Of a stretch of 64,000 nt of DNA, positions 1 through 10,617 are shown piece by piece. The stretch covers positions 186,001-250,000 of the forward strand of contig JACTVC010000009.1 in the NCBI GenBank assembly GCA_018417955.1, read 5' to 3'. This stretch comes from Laccaria trichodermophora (lineage: Eukaryota; Basidiomycota; Agaricomycetes; Agaricales; Hydnangiaceae). Below the pieces are notes generated by a model. It saw nothing but the letters and a program-made list of their open reading frames with translations. It had not been told where the DNA came from and made no database searches. The position numbers and the translations under genes are program-made. The first letter of the stretch is position 1. Every line of letters begins with the position of its first letter.

Positions 1-1784
1 AACAAGTCCGGAGTGGGCTGGGAAGTTCTCATTACAACCTACAACTTGGCCCAAGGGGACGATCGCGACCGGAAATTTTTCCGCAGGATAGATTGGAATG
101 TTTGTCGCTTACATTCTCTTGGCTAGGAGGGAAACTAATTGGAAAATCAGTGCTGCATCTATGATGAAGGTCATGTTTTGAAAAACTTTCAGTCGCAACG
201 ATATCAGTCATTGTTGAAGTTTGGATCCAACTGGAGACTTCTTCTCACGGGAACACCTTTGCAGAACAACCTGCAAGAACTTGTTGTACGTCATGCTTTT
301 GCCTGTTATCTGAAGTGGTTTTTTGAACTCGAGTTCTGTTCATAGTCACTGATGAACTTCATCCTGCCTGATCAATTCGCTACTGCGTTGGGCGATCTCC
401 GGGCCATTTTCAAGGTCAAAGGGGACTCGACGGTTTCTTTGCTTTCGCAAGAGCGAATCTCGCGGGCCAAGAAGATGATGACACCTTTTGTTCTCCGGCG
501 GCGCAAGGATCAGGTGCTGAAAGATCTTCCTAACAAGACGGAAAGAATTGAATGGTGCGACATGACGGAACTCCAGAGATCCATCTACACAGACGCACTT
601 CAACGGTCGCGAAAGACACTCCTCGACGCACCCACACCCGCGGACGCCGGTACGCCTGAAGATACGTCAGCCACGAACGGACTTAAGACTGTCAAGAAGA
701 AACCCAAAGCAAGTGCACGGCCGAAAGATAAAGTCTATCTCGAGAACAGCTCGAACGTTCTGATGGACCTGCGCAAGGCAGCTTCGCACCCTATGTTGTT
801 CCGTACGCGGTTTACCGATGATGTGTTGAGCGGTATAACTCGCCAGCTCCTCAAAGAGCCGGATTTCAAGAAGCGTGGGGCGTTGTTTGATTTGGTGAAG
901 GAGGACATGTCCGTTATGACGGATGCTGAGCTTCAGATATTTTGCGCGTCGTACAAGGTGAGGAAGGCTTTTGTACTCGTTGCTCTTTGATTGACCTGTT
1001 GCACCAAGTCTACGCGAAAGTACCTACAGGACGAGAATTGTTATCTTGATGCGGGGAAGGTCCAAATACTCCTCAAGCTTCTCTCTACGTACGATAGGGA
1101 GGGTAGGAAGGTTTTGATATTCTCCCAGGTAATTTCTCACCAACCCATTGTTAATTACGGCTAGCTCACTTTTCCTTCAGTTCACTCAAATCCTGGACAT
1201 CCTTCAAGCAGTGTTGAACAACAACAAGATCAAGTACCTTATTCTCACGGGTAGTACGCCTGTTGATGTTCGACAAACGCTGGTGGATGAGTTTACGGAG
1301 GACGAGACTATTCCTGTCTTCTTACTGTCGACTAAAGCTGGGGGTAAGCTTCACTTTCTTATGGTGGTTTACAGTCTCTAATTTTCGTTTAGGAATGGGG
1401 ATAAATTTGACTGCTGCATCCGTTGTAGTCATGTAAGCTCAAGTCCAACTCGAAAATGAATCCTCACTAACTTTTTTTTTAAAACAAAGGTTCGATCAGG
1501 ATTTCAACCCCCACAACGACCGTCAAGCTCAAGACCGCGCATACCGGATAGGTCAAAAGCGGGACGTAGACGTTGTCAAGCTCATTTCACGAGGCACAAT
1601 TGAGGAGGACATGCTAAAGCTCGGCCAGACCAAGCTGGCGCTGGATGAAGCCGTTGCAGGGGATAACGATGACGATAGTGCCCCTGAGCAAGCGATGAAG
1701 ACTTCGTTGATGAATGTCCTGAGGCGGCAGTTTGAAAAGCAGCAGGAGGATGGTGGAAATGGAACATCGGTTGGAGGGACGTAG
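1..1784 (+). CDS. FUN30: Fun30/SMARCAD1-type SNF2 chromatin remodeller, 3' part
   Basis: The gene enters from the left edge. Exons that keep frame are 1-99, 151-285, 346-957, 1009-1128, 1181-1343, 1393-1432 and 1490-1784 (487 residues before the stop). The first part carries motif II as DEGH followed by LKN, then [14 protein letters not shown] with LKN, rather than DEAH with IKN, is typical of the Fun30/SMARCAD1/Fft group. The second half is the helicase C lobe: [29 protein letters not shown] and [13 protein letters not shown], the motif VI arginine region. The family slides or edits nucleosomes using ATP and acts in heterochromatin and DNA-end resection. An acidic, basic-tagged insert near 600-720 separates conserved blocks. 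The N-terminal part, including any CUE domains, lies outside the window. The gene converges on BET5. Confidence 0.88.
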
Positions 1785-1904
1785 ATGCGATATACGAGTG
1801 GACGGAGCATACCTTTTTCCTCCTTGACACTTACCCTATACATATAACAACGATTAAATTTTCGAGCAGCATCAAGGAACTGGTATAGATAGAACGCAAC
1901 CCTC

Positions 1905-2693
1905 TCATTGAGAAAACACAGACAAGCCTCTAACAAGTCTATCAACGCTTGCCCGAAAATACTCATTATCAATGCCATGTTCCCTGTCATCCATTTTCAC
2001 GAGCGGGTTTCGGACGACGTACTCCAGGAACGGGCCCACATATATCTGGCGCAGAACGAACCGTAACGAATCGGTTTTTGCGTCGCTGAGCATGACGAAT
2101 TTGTACCCTGTGGGGGTTTCGTAGAGGTGTAGTTTGTATGCTGATGTTCGGTAGTTTACGAACTGTTCGTCTCTGCGTTATGATTTGAGTATGTCGGAAA
2201 CGAGGAAGATAAGGAAGAAAGAAAAAAGGCAAACCTCCCAGAAAGCTTCTTGATCATGTTCCTCAACGAAATGACGACCCCATAAACCAGCTTCGCCTCC
2301 TCGTCAAATGCCAGTCCCGTACTGGACGTCCCAGGTGGGTTCGTCGCTAGTAGCGGCGTTGGCGGCTCGTTTAGGTTCGAGTTGGTGGCTACGACGACGC
2401 CTGTGCTTGATGAGAGCGTGTTTCGGGGACTGCTGAAATTCGAGGAGGTCGTGGCATTGGTGGTGGTGGTGGTTGGATCAAGCGTGGGTTGAGGCGAGAC
2501 GGCTTGGGATACGGCGGGGAGGATGCCGCCTTCGACTGCGGGCTTTGGGCGGCGTGTGCGGTGCCAGTCTTGGTAGTATACGCAGGTACAGTGTCTGTTG
2601 GTGGTGTTATAGTGGGGTGAGTGCGAGTTACTGACGGGGGAGATTTGGAGATGGGACGCGCCTGTCGTATATGTATAAACTGTTTATCGTCAT
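1905..2693 (-). CDS. BET5: TRAPP complex subunit Bet5 (TRAPPC1)
   Basis: Exons 2693-2662, 2594-2235 and 2172-1905 give 219 residues. The protein opens with MTINSLYIYDRHCTCVYYQDW, the Bet5 longin start, and ends with TDSLRFVLRQIYVGPFLEYV and VRNPLVKMD, a near-perfect family C-terminus. Bet5 is a small core subunit of TRAPP, the Rab Ypt1 exchange factor at the early Golgi. The family is usually about 150-170 residues. Here a Ser/Thr/Pro-rich loop of roughly 70-80 residues sits between the first strand pair (ending near RRPK) and the helix starting FDEEAKLVYGVVISL. Intron 1 (2661-2595) begins with GC, not GT: the only joint that keeps the conserved DRHC codons is AG|GCGCGT to CAG|ACACTG. Intron 2 (2234-2173) is GT-AG. 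Confidence 0.9.
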
Positions 2694-2753
2694 GGAGCAG
2701 AGATAAGGTTACAAAAGTTACAAAAAGACATCCATCTACATCGCTAAGTACGT

Positions 2754-4113
2754 CTATATCATGATCGCCATCTTCGCTATCGGTAATCTATAAAACGGCA
2801 GCGTAAAGTATTCCCTACTCTTCCCCCACCGATCTTCCTCAAACGTAGAGGTGACATCCACATCACTCCATTCAACGTCAAATCCTACTTCTGCGAGGTG
2901 TAATTCCGCTATGTGGGTGTACACATCATAGAAAAGTGCATCTTGGAATACAATCATCAGACGAAAGAAAAGTAATGAAGATGAATTTACTTACTAGTCG
3001 CACCAAGGCCATTGAAGAAACTAAACCTCGACTCAGGACCAGCCAGCAAATCAGGTAAGTGCTCAAAGAACCGATGAAGGTCGCTATAATCCTCCGAGAA
3101 CGTGTCTGTGTAGATGACATCAAACCCGCCCCCAGCAAGAAGGGGCGACTCGTCCCCATCCGCGTTGATAAAGTCCTGCCACTTTCCTTCGAGGATCTGC
3201 ACGCCAGGTTTGTTGTACCACCCCAAATCGCGCATGTGCTGCAGGACGTCTGGGTGCGGTTCGATTATGACGTGTTGTGTTGGAGGGTGTGGTAGGGATT
3301 GGAAGAGGGTATCGATCTATGTCAACGAGAGCGTTAGTAGGGCGAGTATTTGGGATTAGTGGAATACGCACGATCCCAAGCCCAAATCCGACATTTAAGA
3401 CTTTCAATCCCCCGTTGTTGGGATGTCCGTCACAAAGCTTCTTCACCGTCTCCTGCATAATACCCTTCTCCCACCCCATCATCACACCCACCTCCTCTTC
3501 CCCAACCTTGAGCATACATATCTCCTGTCCGTGCTCGTCGACTGTATATCGGAGCTTTGATTCTAGGAACGCGGTGTTGGACCCTGTAGCGGTCGTGTCT
3601 TTTTCACGCAGGATGAGGGCACCACCGTCTTCAGCGTCCATCGATTCATCTGAGTCTGAACGGATATTTAGAATTCCAAGAAGCATTTCTGCCTGGCACA
3701 AGTCAGAGAACGAAAGTGGAGGAGTATTGGGTTGGATTATGTACCTGCGCGAATGCCCGCGTCGCGGATGCGCGTGTATATCCCTGCGTTGTTACATGAC
3801 AATGCGATATCGCCTGCGGTGTTTTTGAAATTGTCAACTGACGATATGTTATATTATCTGTTCGTCTTGACTTGAAAAGTGAGAAGCACGTACCTGCATT
3901 CCATACAGCGCCTCTCTCAATCAAGATCGCAACCAACTCTTCGTTCTGAACGTACACAGCAGCATGCAAAGACGACATGCCCTCTTCCTCGTTCTGGTAC
4001 CACACCGGTGCCCCCGATTTCAAAATATCCTTGACGATCTCTACAGATGCATTTTCGAGGATAGCGTTGATGAGGTGCTCACCCAGCACTGTTGCAGCAT
4101 CCACTTGGTCCAT
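2754..4113 (-). CDS. RMT2: Rmt2-type arginine delta-N-methyltransferase
   Basis: Exons 4113-3894, 3813-3745, 3688-3372, 3316-2995 and 2941-2754 give 371 residues in one frame. The first ~100 residues form ankyrin-like helices (HAAVYVQNEELVAILIERGA). The methyltransferase fold follows: VLNVGFGLGI is the SAM-binding glycine loop, VIIEPHPDVLQHM the acidic strand end, GGFDVIYTDTFSEDY the post-I region, and FSFFNGLGA a late core strand. Rmt2 methylates the delta nitrogen of arginine, in yeast on ribosomal protein Rpl12, and is fungal/plant-specific. Length and domain order are normal. The next gene upstream, a PRKRIP1-like protein on the same strand, ends only 31 bp before this start codon, so the two transcripts probably touch or overlap. 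Confidence 0.9.
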
Positions 4114-4144
4114 TGCAAAAAAAAGTATAGGTCATGTGATATAA

Positions 4145-4823
4145 TTACATTTCGTGAATCGTGATCTTTGTCGTTTCTGCCACGGCTACAGGGGGAGCGG
4201 GGCTAGGTGAACGGGGAGGAGCAGACGACGGACCTGGTTGCTGCTCGTCGTTGTCGTTGTCATTGTCCTCGTCACTTTCCTCTCCAGGTCGTTTGAAAAC
4301 CAGCTCTTTCCCGTTCACTAACCGTCTCTTCTTTATTGGTGCGTCAGGCCTGTTCTCCTCTCCTTCTTTAGCGTTACCATCACCCTTGGTCTTTGACCTC
4401 TCCTTCTTCTTCTGCCTCTTTGCGCGGTTCTTGGCCGTTTTCGCATTCAAAATTTCCTCAGCTTCCCGTTTCTTTCTCTCAAACTCTGCTTCTACCGTTT
4501 CCTGCCCACCCATCAGTTTAAATTCAACGAATCCAACAAGCAAAACACACCTTCAACGACTCTTCCTCCAACATCTTCAACCTCTCATACTCCCTCCGTC
4601 TGCTTGCCTTGTACACATGGAATTCACCACTCCCAGCACCGGCGCTGGATCCCTGGACGTTCTTCATCATCTCGCGTGCGGGCCGGAGTGTCTTTTCTTT
4701 TGGTGGTGGTGGGACATAAGCAGGCTTTGCGGGGTCTTTGAGTAGTTTCTCAAGCTGATAACGTTGTTTCTCGACGGGTGTGAGGGCATGGCGGTTCGTA
4801 GTCGTTGAGGAGGAGGAGGACAT
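4145..4823 (-). CDS. PRKRIP1-like (DUF1168) spliceosome-associated protein
   Basis: Two exons, 4823-4551 and 4501-4145, encode 209 residues. The family signature is NVQGSSAGAGSGEFHVYK followed by RRREYERL, close to the conserved block of human PRKRIP1. After it come a charged helix (EAEFERKKREAEEIL) and a Lys/Arg-rich stretch (AKNRAKRQKKKERSK) likely to act as nuclear signal and RNA contact. The tail is acidic and Ser/Pro-rich, ending in VAETTKITIHEM. In human spliceosome structures PRKRIP1 bridges U2 and U6 snRNA with a long helix; a comparable role here is inferred from family. The gene is head-to-head with the RluA-type synthase, with about 215 bp between start codons. Confidence 0.85.
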
Positions 4824-5038
4824 TGAAGTTCAATGGCAAGAGTCAAGTTGAAGCCGCTGCCAAACTTAGCACAACACTTCTTCTCTTGAAGTTCTCTTTT
4901 TCTTGCAGTTGGATGTCCAACAGTACAACCCTTCTCAGCCAAGTTAAACGATCATCGAAATTTCACTTTCAAATCTCCCCATTCTCCCCACAAGACCAGT
5001 TTCGTCAAAATATCATCAACCTCATTCGATCAGGTCTC

Positions 5039-7156
5039 ATGGCTACTACCGACTCATCTTCCATCCCACAACCCCCAGGGCTCAAGAAGATCGCGCCGTA
5101 TTGGTACCCATATACGACCATGACGAAGATGCGCTGGATTGGGAGGGAGTTGCTCGAGGTTGTATCGACTGAATTTCGAGATCGGTCTATGGAGTATTAC
5201 GTGCGTTTTTCCTACCCATGTCAAAATCGGTTTGCTCAACTCACTTTGTTTTTATTTAGAGATACGCACTCGAATCGGGCGTCACAACCGTTAACGGCCA
5301 AATTGCGAAACCCGATACGAAATTACGGGACGGAGATCGCATCGAGTATGTCTCTTCCCTTTTTTCTTTTCCTCCATAAATTCACAAACCACTCCGAAAT
5401 AGAAACATAGTACACAGACACGAACCACCAGTAACCTCTACACCCGTCAAGGTTCTCTACCATGACGTCGAGCGCGAATTTCTAGTGGTCGATAAACCGG
5501 GCAGCATCGTTCGTTCGTTTCGTCTTCATAACTCCCTTCTCTACCTTTCCCTAATCTATCTTTTTTGAAACTCCCTGACAGCCTGTTCACGCGTCTGGTC
5601 GGTACTACCGCAACACTCTCATTGAGATACTAGTGAACGATTTCGGGTACAAGAAATGTTATCGTATGTCTTCCTCTTCAATTCCTCTCCCATCAAGTCA
5701 CAAAGCGAACCAACAATTTAGCGGCCAATCGACTGGATAGGCTAACCTCCGGCCTAATGATCATCCCTCTATCCCCTGACAGGGCACGCGTACTCACTGA
5801 TGAATTCACGACGGGGACAGTACGCAAGGAGTACGTTGCGCGTGTGAGGGGGCGGTTTCCTGCGTATGCGTTTTCTTCCTCCCATTACACTCGCTCAATC
5901 GTGACTCAATAGGGAAGAAATCGTATGCGAAGAGCCACTTTTGACTGTTGATCGGCAAATGGGGCTGAATATCGTTCATCCGGAAGGAAAGGTGCGTAGA
6001 CATAGCTTTTGGATTTATTTAATATTCATCCACCCTGCAGCCTGCAAAAACGGTGTTCAATCTAATAAGATACGATGAAAACACGAATAGCAGCGTCGTC
6101 AGATGTACGTAAGCTTTGCAACTCTTAGAAAAATATGTATTAACTCCACAACCAGGCGAACCTCTAACGGGACGATGTACGCTTTCTCTCCTTCCGTATC
6201 CACCCCCAAGTCCTTACCTTTCCATACAGCCCACCAACTCCGTGTCCACCTCCAATATCTCGGCTTCCCCATAGCCAACGACCCCATCTACTCTGAATCC
6301 CGTATATGGGGTGAAAAAATCGGTAAAGGCGGCGTGGACACCGTACCAAGCGATGAGCGCTCTGCCCCGGCGCCGCCTCCCCATTTAGAGGAGCTGACGA
6401 AGATGGGTGGGAGTCCAGAGTCTTTACGTACAGGTGATAAAGATGGTAAGAATAACAATAAGCTACTCCCGCGAGAGACGGGCGAAGATATTGGTATGGG
6501 GTCGCCGGTACCGCTGTCGAGTGAGGCGGTGGGTGTTATTACGAGGTTGAGGAATATGAAGGTCTGTCGTCTTACGTTCTTACCCAAAATAAAAATAAAA
6601 CTGACGAAAAAAAAATGTAAAGGACGAAGACGAAGACTGGAGTAGATGGCGGGACGTCGTGTTTAGAGCCAAGGGTGCTTTGGGCCCTCATAATTTGGTT
6701 ATCAAGCCGCCTCCGCCGCAGAATAGGAGGAAGAGGGGTGGGAATGGGGAGTTGGTGGTTAGAGAAACTCCTGCTGCTGCTGCTTCAAAGGAAGGAGGAG
6801 AGGAAGGGGAAGGGAAGTCCTCGGTCCAGCTACAAGGCGAATCAACACAATCACAAGGCGAAACAACCACGCAGTCACAAGGCGAAGGCGAATCATCCAC
6901 AGACTCGCCCTCCCAACTAACAACAGAAGAAGTTCTTTCGAAAATATCCTCAATGGAGCCTGCTCAGGACGTCAACACCGTCATCCAGTCCGACAACCTC
7001 TATTGTCCAGAATGTTATCTGCCTTTACACCCTGATCCCAAGCCGGAGAAACTGTACATCTTTTTGCATGCGCGGAAGTATACCACGAGTTTTGGGGCTT
7101 TTGAGACGGATATGCCCGAGTGGGCTGCAGAGGGGTGGGTTTGGGATCAGAGTTAG
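5039..7156 (+). CDS. RluA-family tRNA pseudouridine synthase (Pus9/Rib2/RPUSD2-like)
   Basis: Ten exons keep frame: 5039-5200, 5260-5345, 5403-5508, 5582-5663, 5722-5863, 5913-5991, 6041-6104, 6156-6176, 6230-6561, 6623-7156 (535 residues). An S4-like region ([20 protein letters not shown]) leads into the catalytic domain: [22 protein letters not shown], then [11 protein letters not shown] with the catalytic Asp in [17 protein letters not shown], and the [17 protein letters not shown] motif split by an intron. A ~90-residue low-complexity insert follows [12 protein letters not shown]. The C-terminus has [12 protein letters not shown] and [10 protein letters not shown], a tail seen in fungal tRNA U32 synthases. 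Exon 8 is only 21 nt. In-frame upstream ATGs (for example 4913) could add a leader for a mitochondrial form; I chose 5039 because conserved sequence starts soon after. Confidence 0.85.
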
Positions 7157-7246
7157 CTATCAAAGAGAAGGCATGACTTCATCGTGAGGGTATTATGTAT
7201 GTGCAAAATACATTGCTGTGATAGAAATATGATACACCAGGTATAG

Positions 7247-8277
7247 TTACTGTTGTGAAAGTTGTTAATGATTGTCCAGTGGATCAAGAATCTTGTGAGG
7301 AATACCTTGATAAATTTGGCCATGAATTTTCTAGTTGTAACTGGTCAGAACTAACACGAAGAAACAGTAAAGTGACACGGACTTGTGGAACTCTGTCCTT
7401 AGCAAATCATTGACAAAGTGGCCTTGACCCTTATCCTTCGGCGTCATCGCTTGGTTCTTGAAAATCAGATCTATACCCCAATTTTATCCCTTGAGCAAAC
7501 ACAACGCTAGAGAAAAACAAAGAACGCACCATCATCCCACCGCCGCTTGACTTGGAAAGTGCCCGGAACCGTCGTATTCACCCCTCGTGGCGTTTCCTGG
7601 CCCAGCGCCGCGGCCAAGTTCAGGAGCGGATTCGAAGTAGCGATGTCCGCCTCCCTCTTCGCTGCGTCTGACGCATTCTGTTCATTCTCCAGACGAAGTC
7701 TTTCTTCTTCCCTTTCTCGTTTGATCTTTTCGAGTTCGCGCAAAAGCTCAGCTGTATCGTCTTCCTCGTCGTCAGAGTCTTCTTCGCTAAAACGCAACAC
7801 AATGAAGGTCTAGTTCATTCAGTAGTAAATCGTCACTCACCTTTCTTCATCCTCGTCTTTCATCTTCGAGTCCTCACCGTCCTTCTCATCATCGTCATCC
7901 TTATCCAACTCCAGCGCCTCCTGAAGCAACTTTCTTCTCTTATTCGCCTCTTCATCAACAGCAGGCGCCGTTGAATCTTCCACAGCCAACGGCGGCTTTC
8001 CCTCCGCCTTGCGTTTCTTGTTCCTCGCCTCCTGCTCAGCCGCCAGAAGCTCGGCTCGTAAATCCCGAGTCTTAACTTCACCCGCAGACGTTTGGCCTAC
8101 TTGACTGGTGGTGGAAACACGTTGTTGGACAGGGTTTATTATTAGCATGCAAGGCAAGACGAACCGGAATTTAAGTTTAGTGTGCGCGGCCATGTCTCGT
8201 ACTGAGAACTGGCGCGAGCCGCCCTTGACATCCTTTGCCTGAGCCGGGTCCCATGTCGGTCTGTGAGCTGTGGACAT
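7247..8277 (-). CDS. CWC15: Pre-mRNA-splicing factor Cwc15
   Basis: Six exons keep frame: 8277-8165, 8104-7841, 7786-7530, 7470-7383, 7330-7306 and 7249-7247 (249 residues). The N-terminus MSTAHRPTWDPAQAK and SVRDMAAHTKLKFRQ is the Cwc15 signature. An acidic, Lys-rich middle follows, then a helix (LLRELEKIKREREEERL), NPLLNLAAALG and VKRRWDDDLIFKNQA, ending in HFVNDLLRTEFHKKFMAKFIK. Cwc15 belongs to the Prp19-associated complex in active spliceosomes. The end is odd: a 25-nt exon encodes KFMAKFIK, and the stop codon TAA alone forms the last exon after a GT-AG intron at 7305-7250. Without that intron the frame would run on to a stop near 7157 with unrelated residues. The gene converges on the pseudouridine synthase, whose stop is 90 bp away. 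Confidence 0.88.
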
Positions 8278-8520
8278 TTTGAGTAAAAGAGGTTGTGTAA
8301 GTAGGACTTCAAGTTATTAACAATGCCAAACAAAACAAGCAGAAAGCGTAAAATTCGTTAAATACGTGACACAGCGTGCAAAGCAAAAAAACGACGATGT
8401 ACAAGCAACTAGTGAGTGTGGTATCTAAGTTAGGATAAAACGCTAGACCTCGTCGCATAGTCGTCAAGAGTGTGTTGGGCGAGATACGTCGTTATAAATT
8501 AGTCTATCATTCATTGTTTA

Positions 8521-10218
8521 TCATGATGCCATTGACGTTTCCGATTGTGGTGGCCGTGTTGGACGAAACGAATAAAATTCGCGTCGCAAGTCGGCGCGCA
8601 TGGCCTTGGCTTCCTTCCACCGTCGCTCGAATGAGCTCTTGTTAGACAGTGGTATCCGGGCCTGGTCTTGTTTTTGCTTCTGGAGGGCGTATGATTGCTT
8701 GTGGGCTTCGGTTAAGAGGTAGTGGAGGTGTCGAAGTCGTAGCCTATCAAAGGACGCCTGTCCGAGAGTCCGTCACTCACAAGACAAAAAGGCGCGTGTT
8801 CAGAAGAGAAGAACGTACAATAAATTTCGAAGCCAAGTCTGCCATCTTCCGCTCGTGTTCTTGTAATTTAAAGAGGACAACTATCCGTTGTTTCGGACGT
8901 AAAGATTGAGAACGCGCCTCCACAGCTTTCTTGATACCCATAAGTCGCTTCAAAGTCCTTGAACTTGAAAATCAAAACCACAGCTCAAATCATGTGAAGA
9001 CCAAAAAAACCCACCTCCGAAGCGAACGAAGCCTATCCCCATATTTGAGATGCCACGCTGCCGATCGGACCCTCCACTCCTCTTCGCCAATTTGGTTGCG
9101 CCGCGTGAGGGTGCTTCTTACAGACGACACGCTCTCCTCGAGGCGCAAGCAGATTTCGCTATGTTCCGCGAGGTCGCCCCCAGAATCGATGGCTAGAAAA
9201 ACCTGTTATAGAAAAAAGCCTTTGTAAGTTCTATCGATAAAAAATCGTGCAACGACGGATGGCATACAGTATACATGAACTGAATGTCTTGCACCGTCGT
9301 CGTAACTAAACGAAGACATTCTTGAACGAGCGCAATTTCTGTTTCTGCGTCCAGTGGTCCTGCAATCGCGTGATTTTTCGGTGGCGCAGGTGTCATTGTC
9401 CGCAGCGGCGTTGGCGCGTAGCCATTGACAACAACATGTCGAGGATACACGCTTGACGTCGGTGACAGCTCCCTCATCTGTCTTCCGAGCGGTCGTGGCG
9501 GAGGCGTGGTGTTCGGAGGCAATGACGGTGGCGGCGTCCGACTCGGAGGAACGATAGCAAAAGGCTGATAGTACTCAGAGATAAACGGTGGCGAGAAAAG
9601 CGGCAATAGTTGCTCCCTGTCTGAAAATCGTGGAGCTGGCGGTGGTGTGGTGGAGGGTGGCAAAGGTGACGCAGAACGCGAGGCAAATTCCCGTAAATTG
9701 ATTCCTCCGCTTCCGGTGCCCGTATTCATAGGCGAGAGCGCGGTAAGTGGTCGTCGATGTTCGTAATGTTTGTCGTGAAACGCGTTGGTTGTTGCGCTTT
9801 TATTATCGTCCTTGTCGTCTTGCTCAGAGCTCATTTCCTCTAGCTTTCCGCGCGCCTGATAATATTGCCTCCCAAAAGCGTCAACCATCCAACCACCCTC
9901 CCGTTCGTAATCCTGAACCTGTAGACGACTGCTGCTGGTGGCGACGGGCGGTCGGGCTTGGTGGGGATTTAAAAGATAAAAATCGAGGTCGGCTTGAGTG
10001 GCGATTGGCGGTACAGGATAACCAAAGATGTCCACACCAATGGGCCCGTTGTTAGGATTGAGAACGCCTAGGGTGTTGGAAAAATGTTGAACATGAGGCA
10101 AGGGACCCAGGTTTTCGTTTGTGGTTGGTGGGCGCTGCGGACGGCGCGGACGAGTCTGACCTGTCAGTTCTCGAACTCTGCGATTAGCAACATCTGCAGA
10201 CGGGAACGCCATGGTCAT
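8521..10218 (-). CDS. Unrecognised proline-rich protein with helical C-terminus
   Basis: Exons 10218-9268, 9202-9015, 8957-8819 and 8757-8521 keep frame and give 504 residues. I do not recognise the family. Residues 1-120 hold conserved-looking short blocks (FPSADVANRRVRELTG, GVDIFGYPVPPIATQADLDFYL). About 120-290 is Pro/Ser-rich with many TPPP motifs. The last ~200 residues are predicted helical and charged (LDAETEIALVQECLRLVTTT, EICLRLEESVSSVRSTL, KLQEHERKMADLASKF), suggesting a coiled-coil scaffold. The start at 10218 (MTMAFPS) was chosen because the in-frame sequence upstream is hydrophobic and cysteine-rich, unlike the rest. It could equally start at 10212. No catalytic motif is seen. 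Confidence 0.75.
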
Positions 10219-10617
10219 GAAGGAAAAAAATAAGCACTCAAAAGTACAGATACCCAAGCAATATAAGAGAAAGAGAAGTGGTCGGATGCATAACCAGCAA
10301 AGAGTGTGTCCACAATAAAGTACCCGAGTTGCTAGCACGCAAGGTACGAACAAAGGCAACAATCATCTCAAAATACAAAGCGCCCTTTGCATCTGACCAT
10401 TCCCAGCGTCATCGGCGCTTTAAGTATCTATACATAAACAGCTATATCCTCCAGGTATTTTCAAATTTGGTCCCTTGTCGAAGGGAGATGGAATGGAAAT
10501 GAAAAGTACAATGTCCAGCAGCATCGAACAAACAAAAAAGGGATTACGAAAAACATATCTAAAACGTCCTTGAGCACAACGTCCGGAGCACCGAACAGAA
10601 AAAAACCATACCTCGCC
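10219..10617. other. Intergenic gap between F-BAR gene 1 and the proline-rich gene
   Basis: This holds the 3' flank of F-BAR gene 1 and the likely promoter and 5' UTR of the proline-rich gene, both on the minus strand. A frame open back to 10362 continues into the proline-rich gene, but its composition is not protein-like. I see no other gene. Confidence 0.6.

Noticed and set aside
10219..10362. N-terminal extension of the proline-rich protein to 10362
   Set aside because: The added residues are hydrophobic and Cys-rich, unlike the rest, and overlap the probable promoter.
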